A DNA stretch of 64,000 nt, taken from the NCBI GenBank assembly GCA_964442385.1, contig CAYTYZ010000004.1, forward strand, positions 11,714 to 75,713, given 5' to 3'. This document shows, piece after piece, positions 52,468 through 61,322 of the stretch; position 1 is the first letter of the stretch; every line of letters starts with the position of its first letter. A program made the translations under genes and the position numbers. Source of the stretch: CAYTYZ01 sp964442385 (GTDB lineage Bacteria > Patescibacteriota > Microgenomatia > UBA12405). Below the pieces are notes generated by a model. That model was not told the DNA's origin and did not search any database. It saw only the letters and a list, made by a program, of their open reading frames with translations.

Positions 52468-53229
52468 ATGGTTTATAACTATAAATTCAAAGGCCTTGTT
52501 TATCCAGAAAGAGTAAATTTTACATTAAAAGGGATATCTAACTTAGAGATCGAAAAACCAGACTTTAGTATATCTGGTAGTTTTGAAGATTTTGTTATCG
52601 AAAATTGCAAACTTAGCTTGAGTTTTAAGACTGGTAAAGAAATAAATCAAGAGACTAATCCAAATATTGAAACATTAAAAAATTTTATAGAAACAATATG
52701 CAGAACCTTCATTGACTCTTATTGTTTTGTCAATTCTTATAATTATGACCTAACTATTGATAGTGTAATTTGTAAAGAATTAAAGTTTGAATATCAGTTT
52801 CCAATCATAGGAGAGTTTGGTCTTAAAAAAAATTCTTTATGTTTTGAAGATGTAATAAACACAATTCTCTCAGTGAGAGATATTACTTCAATTAGTGCTT
52901 CATTAGCTGATTTTAGAAGATCCATTAAATATCCCGATGCCACTGCCTCATATTGTCTAAGAGCAATGGAGTCATTAAGGAGAAAATATTTTGATGATGT
53001 TGGAATTACTGATGATAATGTGAGAGATCGAACTGGGTGGGAAAAAATGTCGAAAGAAATAGGCGTCAATCCAGACTCTTCATATAAAAAAATTCAAGAT
53101 TTTGCAAAACAAAATCGTCATGGTGTTTATCTTCCTATATCATACGAGGACCGACTTGAAATAATGACTTTTTCCCGAAGAGTTATAAATGCATTTTTTG
53201 TCTGGCTAAATAATCAAAGAAAGTTGTAG
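52468..53229 (+). CDS. Hypothetical protein, possibly HEPN-like C-terminal region
   Basis: A 253-residue protein directly downstream of tRNA-Ser(GCT). The frame is open through the tRNA, but the ATG at 52468 is the first start after it. The N-terminal half is beta-rich. The C-terminal half is helical, with DATASYCLRAMESLRRKYFDD and FAKQNRHGVYLPISYEDRLE, a pattern found in unknown proteins of genomic islands and reminiscent of HEPN domains with an R-H pair. Function is unknown. Confidence 0.55.
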   Translation: MVYNYKFKGLVYPERVNFTLKGISNLEIEKPDFSISGSFEDFVIENCKLSLSFKTGKEINQETNPNIETLKNFIETICRTFIDSYCFVNSYNYDLTIDSVICKELKFEYQFPIIGEFGLKKNSLCFEDVINTILSVRDITSISASLADFRRSIKYPDATASYCLRAMESLRRKYFDDVGITDDNVRDRTGWEKMSKEIGVNPDSSYKKIQDFAKQNRHGVYLPISYEDRLEIMTFSRRVINAFFVWLNNQRKL

Positions 53230-53371
53230 TGATCGTGAGATTCCAACCGCCTCTCTGCCAAAGGGTCAATGTTCTATGCGACCCACTCGGTAATCGGGTA
53301 ATACCCCTAACCTGTTGATGTATATTCTTTAAAATTATTATTTTTCGATAAGATTGCCTGTAATAATTATC

Positions 53372-53995
53372 TTAATATTTTTCTAAAGTTTTTAGCATCT
53401 CAAATCCTATTTGTCTAATACTGGCCATAACAAGTTGAATATCCTTTTTACCAAAAGGTTCATTACCATTATCCGAGTGTATATACCAGTTTATCGAATT
53501 ATTTTTTAATAAATTTTCGAATTTTATATCCAACTCTGGATCAATATGAGCCCCACCCTCTTTATTACTTGTTGCAAGTATTAAGTCTTTTCTCGTAAAC
53601 ATGTTATGGTTTTTGTCAACAATTACCGGTTCCAACCACCAATCATCAAACTTTTCAAGACGCATACTGTTTGGGAGAACATCGTCTAAAAAGGGCATAT
53701 ACTCCGAACCATCACCAAACAATTCCAACCTCATAAAAACAAGCCCCATGTGTGTCATTAAATTCTTGGGATCTAATTTTGCTGATGTATTGTAAAAGTC
53801 GATATTTTTCAAATTTAGTTGTTTTAACAAAGATTGAGATTGGGCCGTGTCATGCACAAGAACCCGAACTGTAGTCGCAATTCTTTTTGACTCACCACCA
53901 AAACCACTGTCAAAGGATTGACAAGACGCCTTCAAAAAAGCTATTTGCTCCTTTAATAATTCATTTAAATTGTCCAAACTTCTTGGTGTGCTCAT
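53372..53995 (-). CDS. Hypothetical protein
   Basis: A 207-residue soluble protein. The N-terminal half has a VRVLVHDTAQSQSLLKQL segment, and the central part has FDDWWLEPVIVD, FTRKDLILATSNKEGGAHIDPELD. I recall this pattern (HDT...SLL, then an NKxGGAHxD motif) from a widespread uncharacterised family. No catalytic role is known to me. Confidence 0.6.
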   Translation of the reverse strand: MSTPRSLDNLNELLKEQIAFLKASCQSFDSGFGGESKRIATTVRVLVHDTAQSQSLLKQLNLKNIDFYNTSAKLDPKNLMTHMGLVFMRLELFGDGSEYMPFLDDVLPNSMRLEKFDDWWLEPVIVDKNHNMFTRKDLILATSNKEGGAHIDPELDIKFENLLKNNSINWYIHSDNGNEPFGKKDIQLVMASIRQIGFEMLKTLEKY

Positions 53996-54296
53996 GTTTT
54001 ACGCAAATTTATTATAATTCTAAATTCTTGTCAAATATAATGTAAAAGTAGGCATTAGCGTATGAGGGCAGTAAAGTTCCAGCCCCTAATGCTCCGCCAT
54101 CCTACGCCCTACGGGCTTTGGAATGGCGTGCCCAAGTTTTAGAACTATTTAATATATGGCAGGATGTTGTCATGCTGAAAAAGTAAACTTCGGAGAGTAT
54201 ATGATTTTCCATATTTGTTGAACTGCAGTTGGCCTAAAACAATGTCTGGATGGAGTTGTATCAATAAATCTGACGATAAATAGAATAGTAAGTAAG
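53996..54296. other. Non-coding segment with a GC-rich hairpin and a 21-residue frame
   Basis: No convincing gene. It holds a stem-loop at 54095-54128 (CGCCATCC pairing with GG-A-ATGGCG around an inner GCCC-TAC-GGGC) and a short frame at 54156-54221 encoding 21 residues that begin MAGCCHAEKVNFGEYM, upstream of a radical SAM gene. Confidence 0.5.
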
Positions 54297-55058
54297 ATGA
54301 AACTATATATAATTCCAATCCAAAATGAGTGCAATGCTAAATGTTTTTTTTGTATTACGAAGTACAGAAAGGAAACTGGCTGGGGTGAGACTATCAACCT
54401 TGGTGATTTGGCGATAGTAAAGAGCCTAAGAGGCCTAGATAAAATTGAAATAACAGGTGGCGGGGAACCTACTCTTCATCCCCAAATAAACGAAATAATT
54501 GGCAGTTTGGATAAAGATATTTTTACGCAACTGTATACAAATGGACTTCTTCTTAAACGTTTAGACAAAACAAGTTTGGCTCAGTTGGACAAACTGTGTA
54601 TCTCCAGATCACATTACGATGTTGGGATAAACCAAAAAATAATGGGTATAAAAAGTGAGGATGAGGAGATAAAAAGGTTAAGTAAGCTGGTTGATATAAA
54701 ATTATCGGCGGTGATGTGCCAGGTTGGTATAAACAGCGAAGAGGAAATTTTTAAATATCTGCAGTGGGCTACTTCAGTTGGAGCAAAGGAGGTGGTTTTT
54801 AGAAGGTTATTTGATTTTAATTATCCCGGTACGATTAAAAAGGTGGCTGAGTTAGATTGGGCTGAGATTATTAAAAAAATGAAGAAAAAATATGAGGTTA
54901 CAGCTGAAAGTGAGGAAAAAATTAACTTTTTGATACTTGGTAGGAAGGTTGAAATTGAACTGCGAAGTTGTGATTGCGAACTTACAAATTTAGTATTAAG
55001 GCCTAATGGAAAAATTTATGTGGGCTGGGGCAAGAAGGAATATACATATCAAGTATAA
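54297..55058 (+). CDS. Radical SAM protein
   Basis: A 253-residue radical SAM enzyme. The iron-sulfur motif CxxxCxxC is at residues 12-19 (NECNAKCFFC), followed by EITGGGEPTLHP, the SAM-binding GGE-like motif. The C-terminus (LRSCDCELTNLVLRPNGKIYVGW) has two more cysteines, perhaps for an auxiliary site. The reaction is unknown. A second radical SAM protein with a related CNAxCxFC start lies at 63668. Two genes of unknown and kinase-like type follow closely. Confidence 0.83.
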   Translation: MKLYIIPIQNECNAKCFFCITKYRKETGWGETINLGDLAIVKSLRGLDKIEITGGGEPTLHPQINEIIGSLDKDIFTQLYTNGLLLKRLDKTSLAQLDKLCISRSHYDVGINQKIMGIKSEDEEIKRLSKLVDIKLSAVMCQVGINSEEEIFKYLQWATSVGAKEVVFRRLFDFNYPGTIKKVAELDWAEIIKKMKKKYEVTAESEEKINFLILGRKVEIELRSCDCELTNLVLRPNGKIYVGWGKKEYTYQV

Positions 55059-55075
55059 ACTTGATAAACTACCCC

Positions 55076-55669
55076 ATGGTTGAATCTGCGAGATTCAGAA
55101 ATAGGGCTGGTGAGCAAATTATTGCTAGATTTGAGCTGAACGAGAAATCTGAAAAAGTAATAGATGATCTAGCACTTTTAATTGGTAAACTTGTGGAAGA
55201 AGGGCCTGGCATGCCTCCGGCTACCAAGGCAGCCCTAAGAGCGGCAATTGCAAAAATATTGGGTGCAATTGGGATAGATATGGATAAACCAGACTGGTCG
55301 GAAGAATACTGGGGTGCGTGGGGAAGACTTATGACTGACCGAAATGGAAAAGCAACTACCCCTGAAGATTTTCCAAGCAGAGGCGATTTTGGAAAAGTTA
55401 TGCATGAGGTTAAAGACAAACGTATGTGGGCAAAAGATTTGAAACCCAGGGGTGGAGGCCAAACTCTGGAGGACTATGAATATGGCTTGGCTACACTGAT
55501 GAGCTCACGGCTAATTTATAGTCAGGTGTTTAAAAGCGATCCTATTTTGCAAAATAGGAGTGGTGGAGTAGAAAATGGTAGACACAGAGCATTGGCTTTA
55601 AAAACTTTGGAGGAACTAAATTATCACCCTTTGCAGAAGTGGTATTGGATTAGGGTAGAGAAGGAATAA
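55076..55669 (+). CDS. Hypothetical protein with GRHRALAL motif
   Basis: A 197-residue soluble protein. The C-terminal SGGVENGRHRALALKTLEEL resembles the GxHRxxAAxxL motif of ParB-like and related domains, which bind nucleotides or DNA. The N-terminal part is helical. The frame opens at a TTG at 55061, but TAAACT lies exactly 5 nt before the ATG at 55076, so I start there. It sits between the radical SAM and kinase-like genes on the same strand. Confidence 0.6.
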   Translation: MVESARFRNRAGEQIIARFELNEKSEKVIDDLALLIGKLVEEGPGMPPATKAALRAAIAKILGAIGIDMDKPDWSEEYWGAWGRLMTDRNGKATTPEDFPSRGDFGKVMHEVKDKRMWAKDLKPRGGGQTLEDYEYGLATLMSSRLIYSQVFKSDPILQNRSGGVENGRHRALALKTLEELNYHPLQKWYWIRVEKE

Positions 55670-55677
55670 CACTTGTT

Positions 55678-56571
55678 ATGGCAAACTCAAATATTTTTAA
55701 CCCTAAAATAATTAATGAGGTTGAAGATGTATTGGGTGTAAAAATTAAGACTACGAAAATACCACCCCAGGGGATGGACAGTAAAGTATTTTTTGCAATA
55801 GACGAAAAGGATAGAGAGTACGCTATAAAGTATGGACCGGGTACAGATAGGGATATATTGGCGTATAAGATGCTTAAGGTAAATAACATAAATATTCCTG
55901 TACCAAAAGTACTGGGTAATTTTGCCGTAGAAAAGGAAACAGTACTAATAATGGAAAAAATCAACTTTCCACTATTGGAAATAGTTAACCACCGGGAGAT
56001 GTACAGGTATATACCAGAAATGATTAAAAACCTACGCGAGATACATAAAATAAAATCGGATAAAGATGAAAGCTGGATGGACTTTTTGCTATCAAAATTT
56101 GACGGAAGAGAAATAAACTGGCCCCAAGTAGCCCTGAGGAAGTCTTTAAATGAGATTTTGGTTTTAAAGTCGGTAGAAAAAATCAAAAAAACTATTTTTC
56201 AGAGTAATATTTCCAATAAAATAGGCTCTTTTTTACATACAGACTTTAACCAAAGAAATCTTTTTGTTGACTTAAAATCAGATAAAATAGTTGGGATAAT
56301 CGACTGGGGAGAATCTAGGTTTGGTGACCCTATTTATGACTTCTCAAGGATAAGAATGTTGATCTGGCATTTTAATATGGGCGAAGAAGCAATGGACAAA
56401 TATTATGGAATAATGGACTACAGTAAAGACGAACAGAGGCTAGATAACCTATATTGGATAAGCAGGATAATCGAATATCTGGCCTATTATTCTACTGAGC
56501 TAAATGCATTTAACCTAGGGAGAATAAAACTACATCAAGATTACTTAGCTAACTACGACTGGAATGGCTAG
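55678..56571 (+). CDS. Aminoglycoside phosphotransferase (APH)-family kinase
   Basis: A 297-residue APH-fold protein. The N-lobe shows FFAIDEKDREYAIKYGPG; the catalytic loop is FLHTDFNQRNLFVD (HxDxxxxN) and the metal motif is GIIDWGESRFGDP (DxG/D). It phosphorylates a hydroxyl of a small molecule. With the upstream radical SAM gene it may form a biosynthetic or modification unit, but no substrate is evident. Confidence 0.82.
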   Translation: MANSNIFNPKIINEVEDVLGVKIKTTKIPPQGMDSKVFFAIDEKDREYAIKYGPGTDRDILAYKMLKVNNINIPVPKVLGNFAVEKETVLIMEKINFPLLEIVNHREMYRYIPEMIKNLREIHKIKSDKDESWMDFLLSKFDGREINWPQVALRKSLNEILVLKSVEKIKKTIFQSNISNKIGSFLHTDFNQRNLFVDLKSDKIVGIIDWGESRFGDPIYDFSRIRMLIWHFNMGEEAMDKYYGIMDYSKDEQRLDNLYWISRIIEYLAYYSTELNAFNLGRIKLHQDYLANYDWNG

Positions 56572-56584
56572 GGCTTTAGTATCA

Positions 56585-56611
56585 TTAGCAGTCGTTGACA
56601 GAGAGTGCTAA
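56585..56611. promoter_or_regulatory. CIRCE operator of clpB
   Basis: Arms TTAGCAGTC and GAGTGCTAA flank a 9-nt loop. The right arm is identical to the CIRCE consensus and the left differs at one base. The loop contains TTGACA, which is the -35 box of the clpB promoter. HrcA bound here would cover the -35. Confidence 0.88.
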
Positions 56612-56624
56612 GAGGTGGTATATT
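56595..56624 (+). promoter_or_regulatory. clpB promoter
   Basis: TTGACA (56595-56600), an 18-nt spacer and TATATT (56619-56624). The -10 ends 5 nt before the ATG at 56630, predicting a leaderless transcript. Confidence 0.8.
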
Positions 56625-56629
56625 TGATT

Positions 56630-58954
56630 ATGAACAATCAAATACCATTATCGCCAAGTGCACAAAATGCCTTGGAGAGCGCAGTTAATATTGCGCGTGA
56701 ACAAAAAAGTAGTTCTATATTGGGAAGCCATCTAAAACAGGCCTTGGGACGAAGTGAGAGCTTTAAAAACGAGAATAAAGAAATTAATTGGTTACTAGGT
56801 GAGGCAGCAAAAATATGTAAAGACACAGCTGAGAGCGAGGTAGGGGTAGAACAGCTGATAATTGCCCTGTCGGGTGAAAATTACGAGCAAAAAACAGTTT
56901 TGGATAAATATACGACGGATCTAACCGCTATTGCTGAAAGCGGGAAACTAGATCCGGTGGTGGGGCGAGAAGATGAAATAAGACGGGCTATGCAGGTACT
57001 GTCTCGTAGGACTAAAAATAATCCAGTATTGATAGGAGAACCAGGCGTAGGCAAAACAGCAATTGCCGAAGGATTGGCCCTAAGAATAGTAAGCGGGGAT
57101 GTGCCAGAATCACTAAAACGCAAAAAGCTACTATCACTTCAAATGTCGTCACTACTAGCCGGAGCCACGTTTAGAGGCGAATTTGAGGAAAGACTAAAAA
57201 ATGTGATTGATGAAGTAGTTAAGAGCGAAGGACAGGTAATATTGTTTATTGATGAGCTACATACAATTGTGGGGGCTGGGGGGAGCGAGGGAGCAGTGGA
57301 TGCTGGAAACATGCTCAAGCCAGCTCTGGCCCGAGGTACTTTGAGAGTAATTGGGGCTACTACTATAAATGAATACCGGAAATATATAGAAAAGGACCCA
57401 GCCCTGGAAAGAAGATTTCAGCCTGTGATGGTGCTGGAGCCAAGTGTGGAAGATGCCATATCGATTCTACGGGGAATAAAAGAAAAGTATGAACTGCACC
57501 ATGGAATAAAAATAACCGATGACTCGATTGTTGCGGCGGTAAAACTGTCAGATAGGTATATCAAAGATAGATTTTTACCTGATAAAGCCATAGATTTGAT
57601 GGACGAAGCTGCTAGCGGACTGAGAATCCAAATGGAAAGTAGCCCAAGTGAAATTGATAGCCTAAGCCGGAGAGTACGACAACTAGAAATCGAAAAAAAA
57701 GCCTTGCAAAAAGAGAATAGCCCTGGAGCCAAGGAGAGGTTAGCTGAAGTTGAAAAAGAGTTAACTAGTGAGCAGGAAAAATTAACTAAATTTGAGGGTG
57801 GCTGGAAAAAACAAAAAGAAATACTGTCAAATGTGCAAGTGGCCAGAGCCGAAGTGGATAGACTAAAAATGGAACTGGAAAAATCGGATAGACTGCTGGA
57901 ACTAGACCGGGCGGCTGAAATAAAATACGGTAAATTACCAGAAGCACTGGAAAAACTAAAAACTACCGAGCATACTTGGGCCAGTGTTCCTGATGAGGAA
58001 AGATTAATTAGGCAAGAGGTGGACGAAGAAACTGTGGCCCAGGTAGTATCGCGCTGGACTGGAATACCTGCTTCTAAACTACTAAAAAGTGATACTGAAA
58101 AACTAAAGAATCTGGAAGTACTTATGAGCGGACGAGTGGTGGGCCAAGAAGAGGCGGTAAATGCAGTGGCCAGGGCCATTCGGAGATCACGACTACAACT
58201 GTCCCCTCCTAAAAAACCAATTGCCACCTTTTTATTTTTAGGGCCGACTGGAGTAGGTAAAACTGAAACTGCCAAAGCGCTTGCGGCTGAAATGTTTGTA
58301 GATGAGAAGGCTATGGTGAGGATTGATATGAGTGAATATAGTGAGCCACACAGTGTGTCTAGGTTGATTGGAGCCCCTCCTGGATATATAGGTTATGACG
58401 AAGGCGGGCAACTGACAGAGGCAGTGCGTAAACGACCATACACAGTAGTTTTACTGGACGAAATAGAAAAGGCCAACCCGGTAATCTTTAATACCTTTTT
58501 ACAGGTATTTGATGAGGGAAGACTGACTGACGGCAAGGGTAGAAGCGTGGACTTTACTAATACGGTAATAATAATGACTTCAAACTTACAGGAAGGCGAG
58601 CTAAAATCCAGATTGAGGCCAGAGTTTCTAAATAGAATCGACCAGGTAATAGTGTTTAATAATCTGACTGAAAAAGACTTAGTAAAAATTGTTGATCTGC
58701 AACTTGCTGACGTCAAAAAGCGTTTGGCCGAGCAGATGCTGGTACTACAAATAAGTGACGAAGCAAAAAAATACTTAGCTGCGACTGGATATGATCCAGT
58801 TTTTGGAGCAAGACCACTAAAGCGTCTGATAGAGCGAGAGGTGCTTGATCCCCTGGCCATGGCTCTTTTAGAGGCTGATGGGGTAAGCTCCAGGATAGTA
58901 CAAGTGGGAATAAAAAATAAGAAACTTGAGGTGAAAGTTGAAGAGCTAAATTAG
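56630..58954 (+). CDS. clpB: ATP-dependent disaggregase ClpB
   Basis: A 774-residue Hsp100 chaperone. A short N-domain (about 100 residues) precedes AAA+ module 1 (Walker A GEPGVGKT near 137, Walker B LFIDELHT), a coiled-coil middle domain (about 340-450), and AAA+ module 2 (Walker A GPTGVGKT near 540, Walker B VLLDEIEKA, and PEFLNRID). The coiled coil supports ClpB over ClpA; it is shorter than E. coli ClpB (857). It threads aggregated proteins for refolding. TATATT lies 5 nt before the ATG, under a CIRCE operator. An upstream in-frame GTG at 56615 is rejected. Confidence 0.93.
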   Translation: MNNQIPLSPSAQNALESAVNIAREQKSSSILGSHLKQALGRSESFKNENKEINWLLGEAAKICKDTAESEVGVEQLIIALSGENYEQKTVLDKYTTDLTAIAESGKLDPVVGREDEIRRAMQVLSRRTKNNPVLIGEPGVGKTAIAEGLALRIVSGDVPESLKRKKLLSLQMSSLLAGATFRGEFEERLKNVIDEVVKSEGQVILFIDELHTIVGAGGSEGAVDAGNMLKPALARGTLRVIGATTINEYRKYIEKDPALERRFQPVMVLEPSVEDAISILRGIKEKYELHHGIKITDDSIVAAVKLSDRYIKDRFLPDKAIDLMDEAASGLRIQMESSPSEIDSLSRRVRQLEIEKKALQKENSPGAKERLAEVEKELTSEQEKLTKFEGGWKKQKEILSNVQVARAEVDRLKMELEKSDRLLELDRAAEIKYGKLPEALEKLKTTEHTWASVPDEERLIRQEVDEETVAQVVSRWTGIPASKLLKSDTEKLKNLEVLMSGRVVGQEEAVNAVARAIRRSRLQLSPPKKPIATFLFLGPTGVGKTETAKALAAEMFVDEKAMVRIDMSEYSEPHSVSRLIGAPPGYIGYDEGGQLTEAVRKRPYTVVLLDEIEKANPVIFNTFLQVFDEGRLTDGKGRSVDFTNTVIIMTSNLQEGELKSRLRPEFLNRIDQVIVFNNLTEKDLVKIVDLQLADVKKRLAEQMLVLQISDEAKKYLAATGYDPVFGARPLKRLIEREVLDPLAMALLEADGVSSRIVQVGIKNKKLEVKVEELN

Positions 58955-58977
58955 CCATAGGTGTGGTATAATAAAGT

Positions 58978-59484
58978 ATGAACAATGCAGTACCAGGAGG
59001 TACTGAGGGAGCCTATGATGAACGAAGTGCCGGCGGAATTGTATTTAGAAAAACACAGGGAGGTTTTGAATGGCTGGTGGTAAAGACTTTGGCCCTCAGG
59101 ACTCAATCTAAAATAAAATTATTTAAACGGCCCCCAAGACTTTTATATAAGTTTCCCAAGGGCCATGTTAACCCTGGGGAGTTTTTAAAAGCAACAGCCC
59201 TGCGGGAGGTTGAAGAAGAGGCATGGGTCAAAGCCAACATAATTACAAAACTAGGAAGCAACGATTATCTGATCTTTGACAAAGTAAGTCAAAAGAAAAT
59301 AATTAAAAAAGTTACCTTCTTTTTGATGGAATTTAGCGAGGTATCCCCAAATAAGCATAAAGATGCAGAAGGAGTAGTGGGAAAAGAGTGGATGAGCATG
59401 GAGTCTGCGTACAGAGTTCTGGCCTATGATTCTGAAAAAGAACTTTTAAAGAGGGCTTGCGAGTATGTTGAAAATGCCCTGTAA
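58978..59484 (+). CDS. Nudix hydrolase
   Basis: A 168-residue Nudix protein with an intact box, GHVNPGEFLKATALREVEEEA, matching G-x5-E-x7-R-E-U-x-E-E. It hydrolyses a nucleoside diphosphate derivative; specificity is unknown, though SAGGIVFR and FPKGHV resemble diadenosine polyphosphate hydrolases. A perfect TATAAT lies 5 nt before the ATG. Confidence 0.88.
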   Translation: MNNAVPGGTEGAYDERSAGGIVFRKTQGGFEWLVVKTLALRTQSKIKLFKRPPRLLYKFPKGHVNPGEFLKATALREVEEEAWVKANIITKLGSNDYLIFDKVSQKKIIKKVTFFLMEFSEVSPNKHKDAEGVVGKEWMSMESAYRVLAYDSEKELLKRACEYVENAL

Positions 59485-59500
59485 ATAGGTAGAGCGTGAT

Positions 59501-59529
59501 TTGCTATTTTAAAGTGATGTTTGTATATT
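59501..59529 (+). promoter_or_regulatory. Promoter of a candidate small RNA
   Basis: TTGCTA, 17-nt spacer, TATATT. The predicted start is near 59536, just upstream of a short hairpin and a strong terminator. Confidence 0.45.
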
Positions 59530-59534
59530 GCCTA

Positions 59535-59589
59535 CAGGTCTGTGCTAGAGGAGCCACCTGAAAAAAGCAGTCGCAAGACTGCTTTTTTT
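59535..59589 (+). ncRNA. Candidate small non-coding RNA (about 55 nt)
   Basis: Between the Nudix and RDD genes a promoter-like pair is followed by a CAGGT...ACCTG stem (59535-59560) with a 16-nt loop, then an intrinsic terminator. No open frame is evident. It could be a short regulatory RNA, or a leader attenuator of the RDD gene, although that gene has its own -10 box. It lacks the conserved tetraloop region of SRP RNA, and I recognise no known family. Confidence 0.4.
59561..59589 (+). terminator. Rho-independent terminator with GCAA tetraloop
   Basis: A stem of GCAGTC with GACTGC, extended by A-T pairs, closes a GCAA loop and is followed by seven T. The A6 run before it makes it usable in both directions. 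Confidence 0.88.
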
Positions 59590-59604
59590 GTGGTTTAATA
59601 GGAT

Positions 59605-60786
59605 ATGAAACAAAACAATGGCCAAGAGAGTGGGACAAGTTACGAGTACGCTGGCTTTCGTAGGCGGCTACTGGCACATTATGTTGATTATGTAATAGTA
59701 TTTATTTTTACATTTGTTGTAGCTGGTTTAGTAGGCTGGAGTCCATTAAAAGCTTTTGAAACGAAAACACTGGCCGAGGCTCAGCTTCTAAACGAATCAA
59801 TGGGTCAAAGACTTTTTACCATTGTCAGCTTGGCAATTTCGTTGTTTTATGCAGTTTTAATGTGGGTGAATTTTGACGGGGCTACTCCGGGTAAAAAAAT
59901 GTTGGGAATAAAAATAATAAAAGATGACGGTAAAAAACTGACCTACCCAGTGGCAATAATTAGACATTTTTCTACTTATATTTCATACTTTACTTTTTTT
60001 CTTGGACATTTGTGGGTAATTTGGGACAAAAAGAAACAAGGCTGGCATGATAAGTTGGCTGGCACTGTTGTGATCAAAACTGGAGCAAGATCAAATACTG
60101 CATTGGCGGTAATGCTATCAATCGTGTCTTTTTTGATACTCTCTGTTTACTTTAGTGCAGCTCTATATCATGGCTTTAAATTGGGTATCGATGACGCTAA
60201 GGCTAAAAAACAGGTAACCAAAACAGAACAAACGATCGTCCAAAATAACAAAGAGATGTTGCCCGGGGCAAAGGTGCATTATGACAATGCCGAAGAGCTG
60301 TTTAAACAGATGAGAGCCGAATCTACAAAGCCTGCTGCCGTAAAACCTTTGGCGGACAAGGCCATTAAAGAACTGCTCCTGGCTGCGGATATCGAACCCA
60401 GTAATCCTTTGATTTGGAATAGTTTGGGAAATGCATATACGTGGGTAAATAATGTCGGGACTTTGGATAATAGCTTAAATGCCTATAAAAAAGCTGAGGA
60501 GCTAGAACCAACAAATTATGTATACAGCGCTGGAGTGGGGGAAATTTTACTAAGAATGCGCAGATACGATGAGGCGGTACTGCAATTAAACAAAACGTTA
60601 CGGCAGGCACCCGATTATGGTTATGCACATTTGAGCATTGCCAAAGCATATAAAGGTCTTGGAGTTTATCAGGAAATGTCAAAACACTTGAGAAGTGCAA
60701 TTGCTATTTTTGAAAAAGAAAATAGCAATGGAGGTATGGATACTTATATACTGGAAGCTCAAAAGCTGTTGAATAATCCGAACTAA
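59605..60786 (+). CDS. RDD-family membrane protein with C-terminal TPR repeats
   Basis: A 393-residue protein. The RDD domain (about residues 14-155) has AGFRRRLLAHYVDYVIVF, ATPGKKMLGIKI and KKQGWHDKLAGTVV with three helices; a fourth helix (ALAVMLSIVSFLILSVYFSAAL) follows. Then come about three TPR units (about 235-390; NPLIWNSLGNAYTWV, NYVYSAGVGEILLRM, YGYAHLSIAKAYKGL). It may hold protein partners at the membrane. TTTAAT lies 5 nt before the ATG. Confidence 0.8.
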   Translation: MKQNNGQESGTSYEYAGFRRRLLAHYVDYVIVFIFTFVVAGLVGWSPLKAFETKTLAEAQLLNESMGQRLFTIVSLAISLFYAVLMWVNFDGATPGKKMLGIKIIKDDGKKLTYPVAIIRHFSTYISYFTFFLGHLWVIWDKKKQGWHDKLAGTVVIKTGARSNTALAVMLSIVSFLILSVYFSAALYHGFKLGIDDAKAKKQVTKTEQTIVQNNKEMLPGAKVHYDNAEELFKQMRAESTKPAAVKPLADKAIKELLLAADIEPSNPLIWNSLGNAYTWVNNVGTLDNSLNAYKKAEELEPTNYVYSAGVGEILLRMRRYDEAVLQLNKTLRQAPDYGYAHLSIAKAYKGLGVYQEMSKHLRSAIAIFEKENSNGGMDTYILEAQKLLNNPN

Positions 60787-61319
60787 GCTTTGGTGTCCGG
60801 AAAAATGCGGTATTCGACTTCGTCTAGCAGGTCGCCGTTGGCTTTGGTCTTTTGATATTGAGCTTCTATGGTTCCTCCGAGACTTTCGGCTATTTTGCAG
60901 CTTGCAATATTGCGCTTGTCTACTGGGTAAATTAAATAATTGTATGTAAGATTTTGGTCGGCCCAAGACTTTAAGGCTGTAATAGCTTCCCGGCCTAGTC
61001 CCTGGCCATGGCGACTGGCTTTTATCCAAATTCCCAGTTCTGGAGTAGGGGTGGTGAGCCGGTGGAGACCGGCCATACCTAGAAATTCTTGAGTGGAAAT
61101 GTCCAGAATAACCAGACCTAAATCCGTACCTTTTTTTATACAGTCAATTCCGGCATTAACGATCTCTTGGGTTTGGGATATGTTGCTGGCAGGAAGGGGC
61201 GTCATATAGAGAGCAATTTGAGCTGTAAATTCGGTAAAGATATCTGGAACATATTTTGAGCTAAGTGGAACTAAGCGTAGTCTGGGCGACTGAATTACAA
61301 CCTTGGATAAACCTATCAT
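60783..61319 (-). CDS. GNAT-family N-acetyltransferase (RimJ/RimL-like)
   Basis: A 178-residue GNAT protein. It starts with SPRLRLVPLS, typical of RimJ/RimL-like members. The acetyl-CoA motif A is GIWIKASRHGQGLGREAI (Q/R-x-x-G-x-G/A), and NIASCKIAESLGGTIE follows. It acetylates a protein N-terminus or small molecule. Its 3' end overlaps the RDD gene by 4 nt. Confidence 0.85.
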   Translation of the reverse strand: MIGLSKVVIQSPRLRLVPLSSKYVPDIFTEFTAQIALYMTPLPASNISQTQEIVNAGIDCIKKGTDLGLVILDISTQEFLGMAGLHRLTTPTPELGIWIKASRHGQGLGREAITALKSWADQNLTYNYLIYPVDKRNIASCKIAESLGGTIEAQYQKTKANGDLLDEVEYRIFPDTKA

Positions 61320-61322
61320 CAG

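Noticed and set aside
53230..53371. A degenerate tRNA-like stretch after the hypothetical gene at 52468
   Set aside because: Short GC-rich pieces recall tRNA arms but no cloverleaf can be folded.
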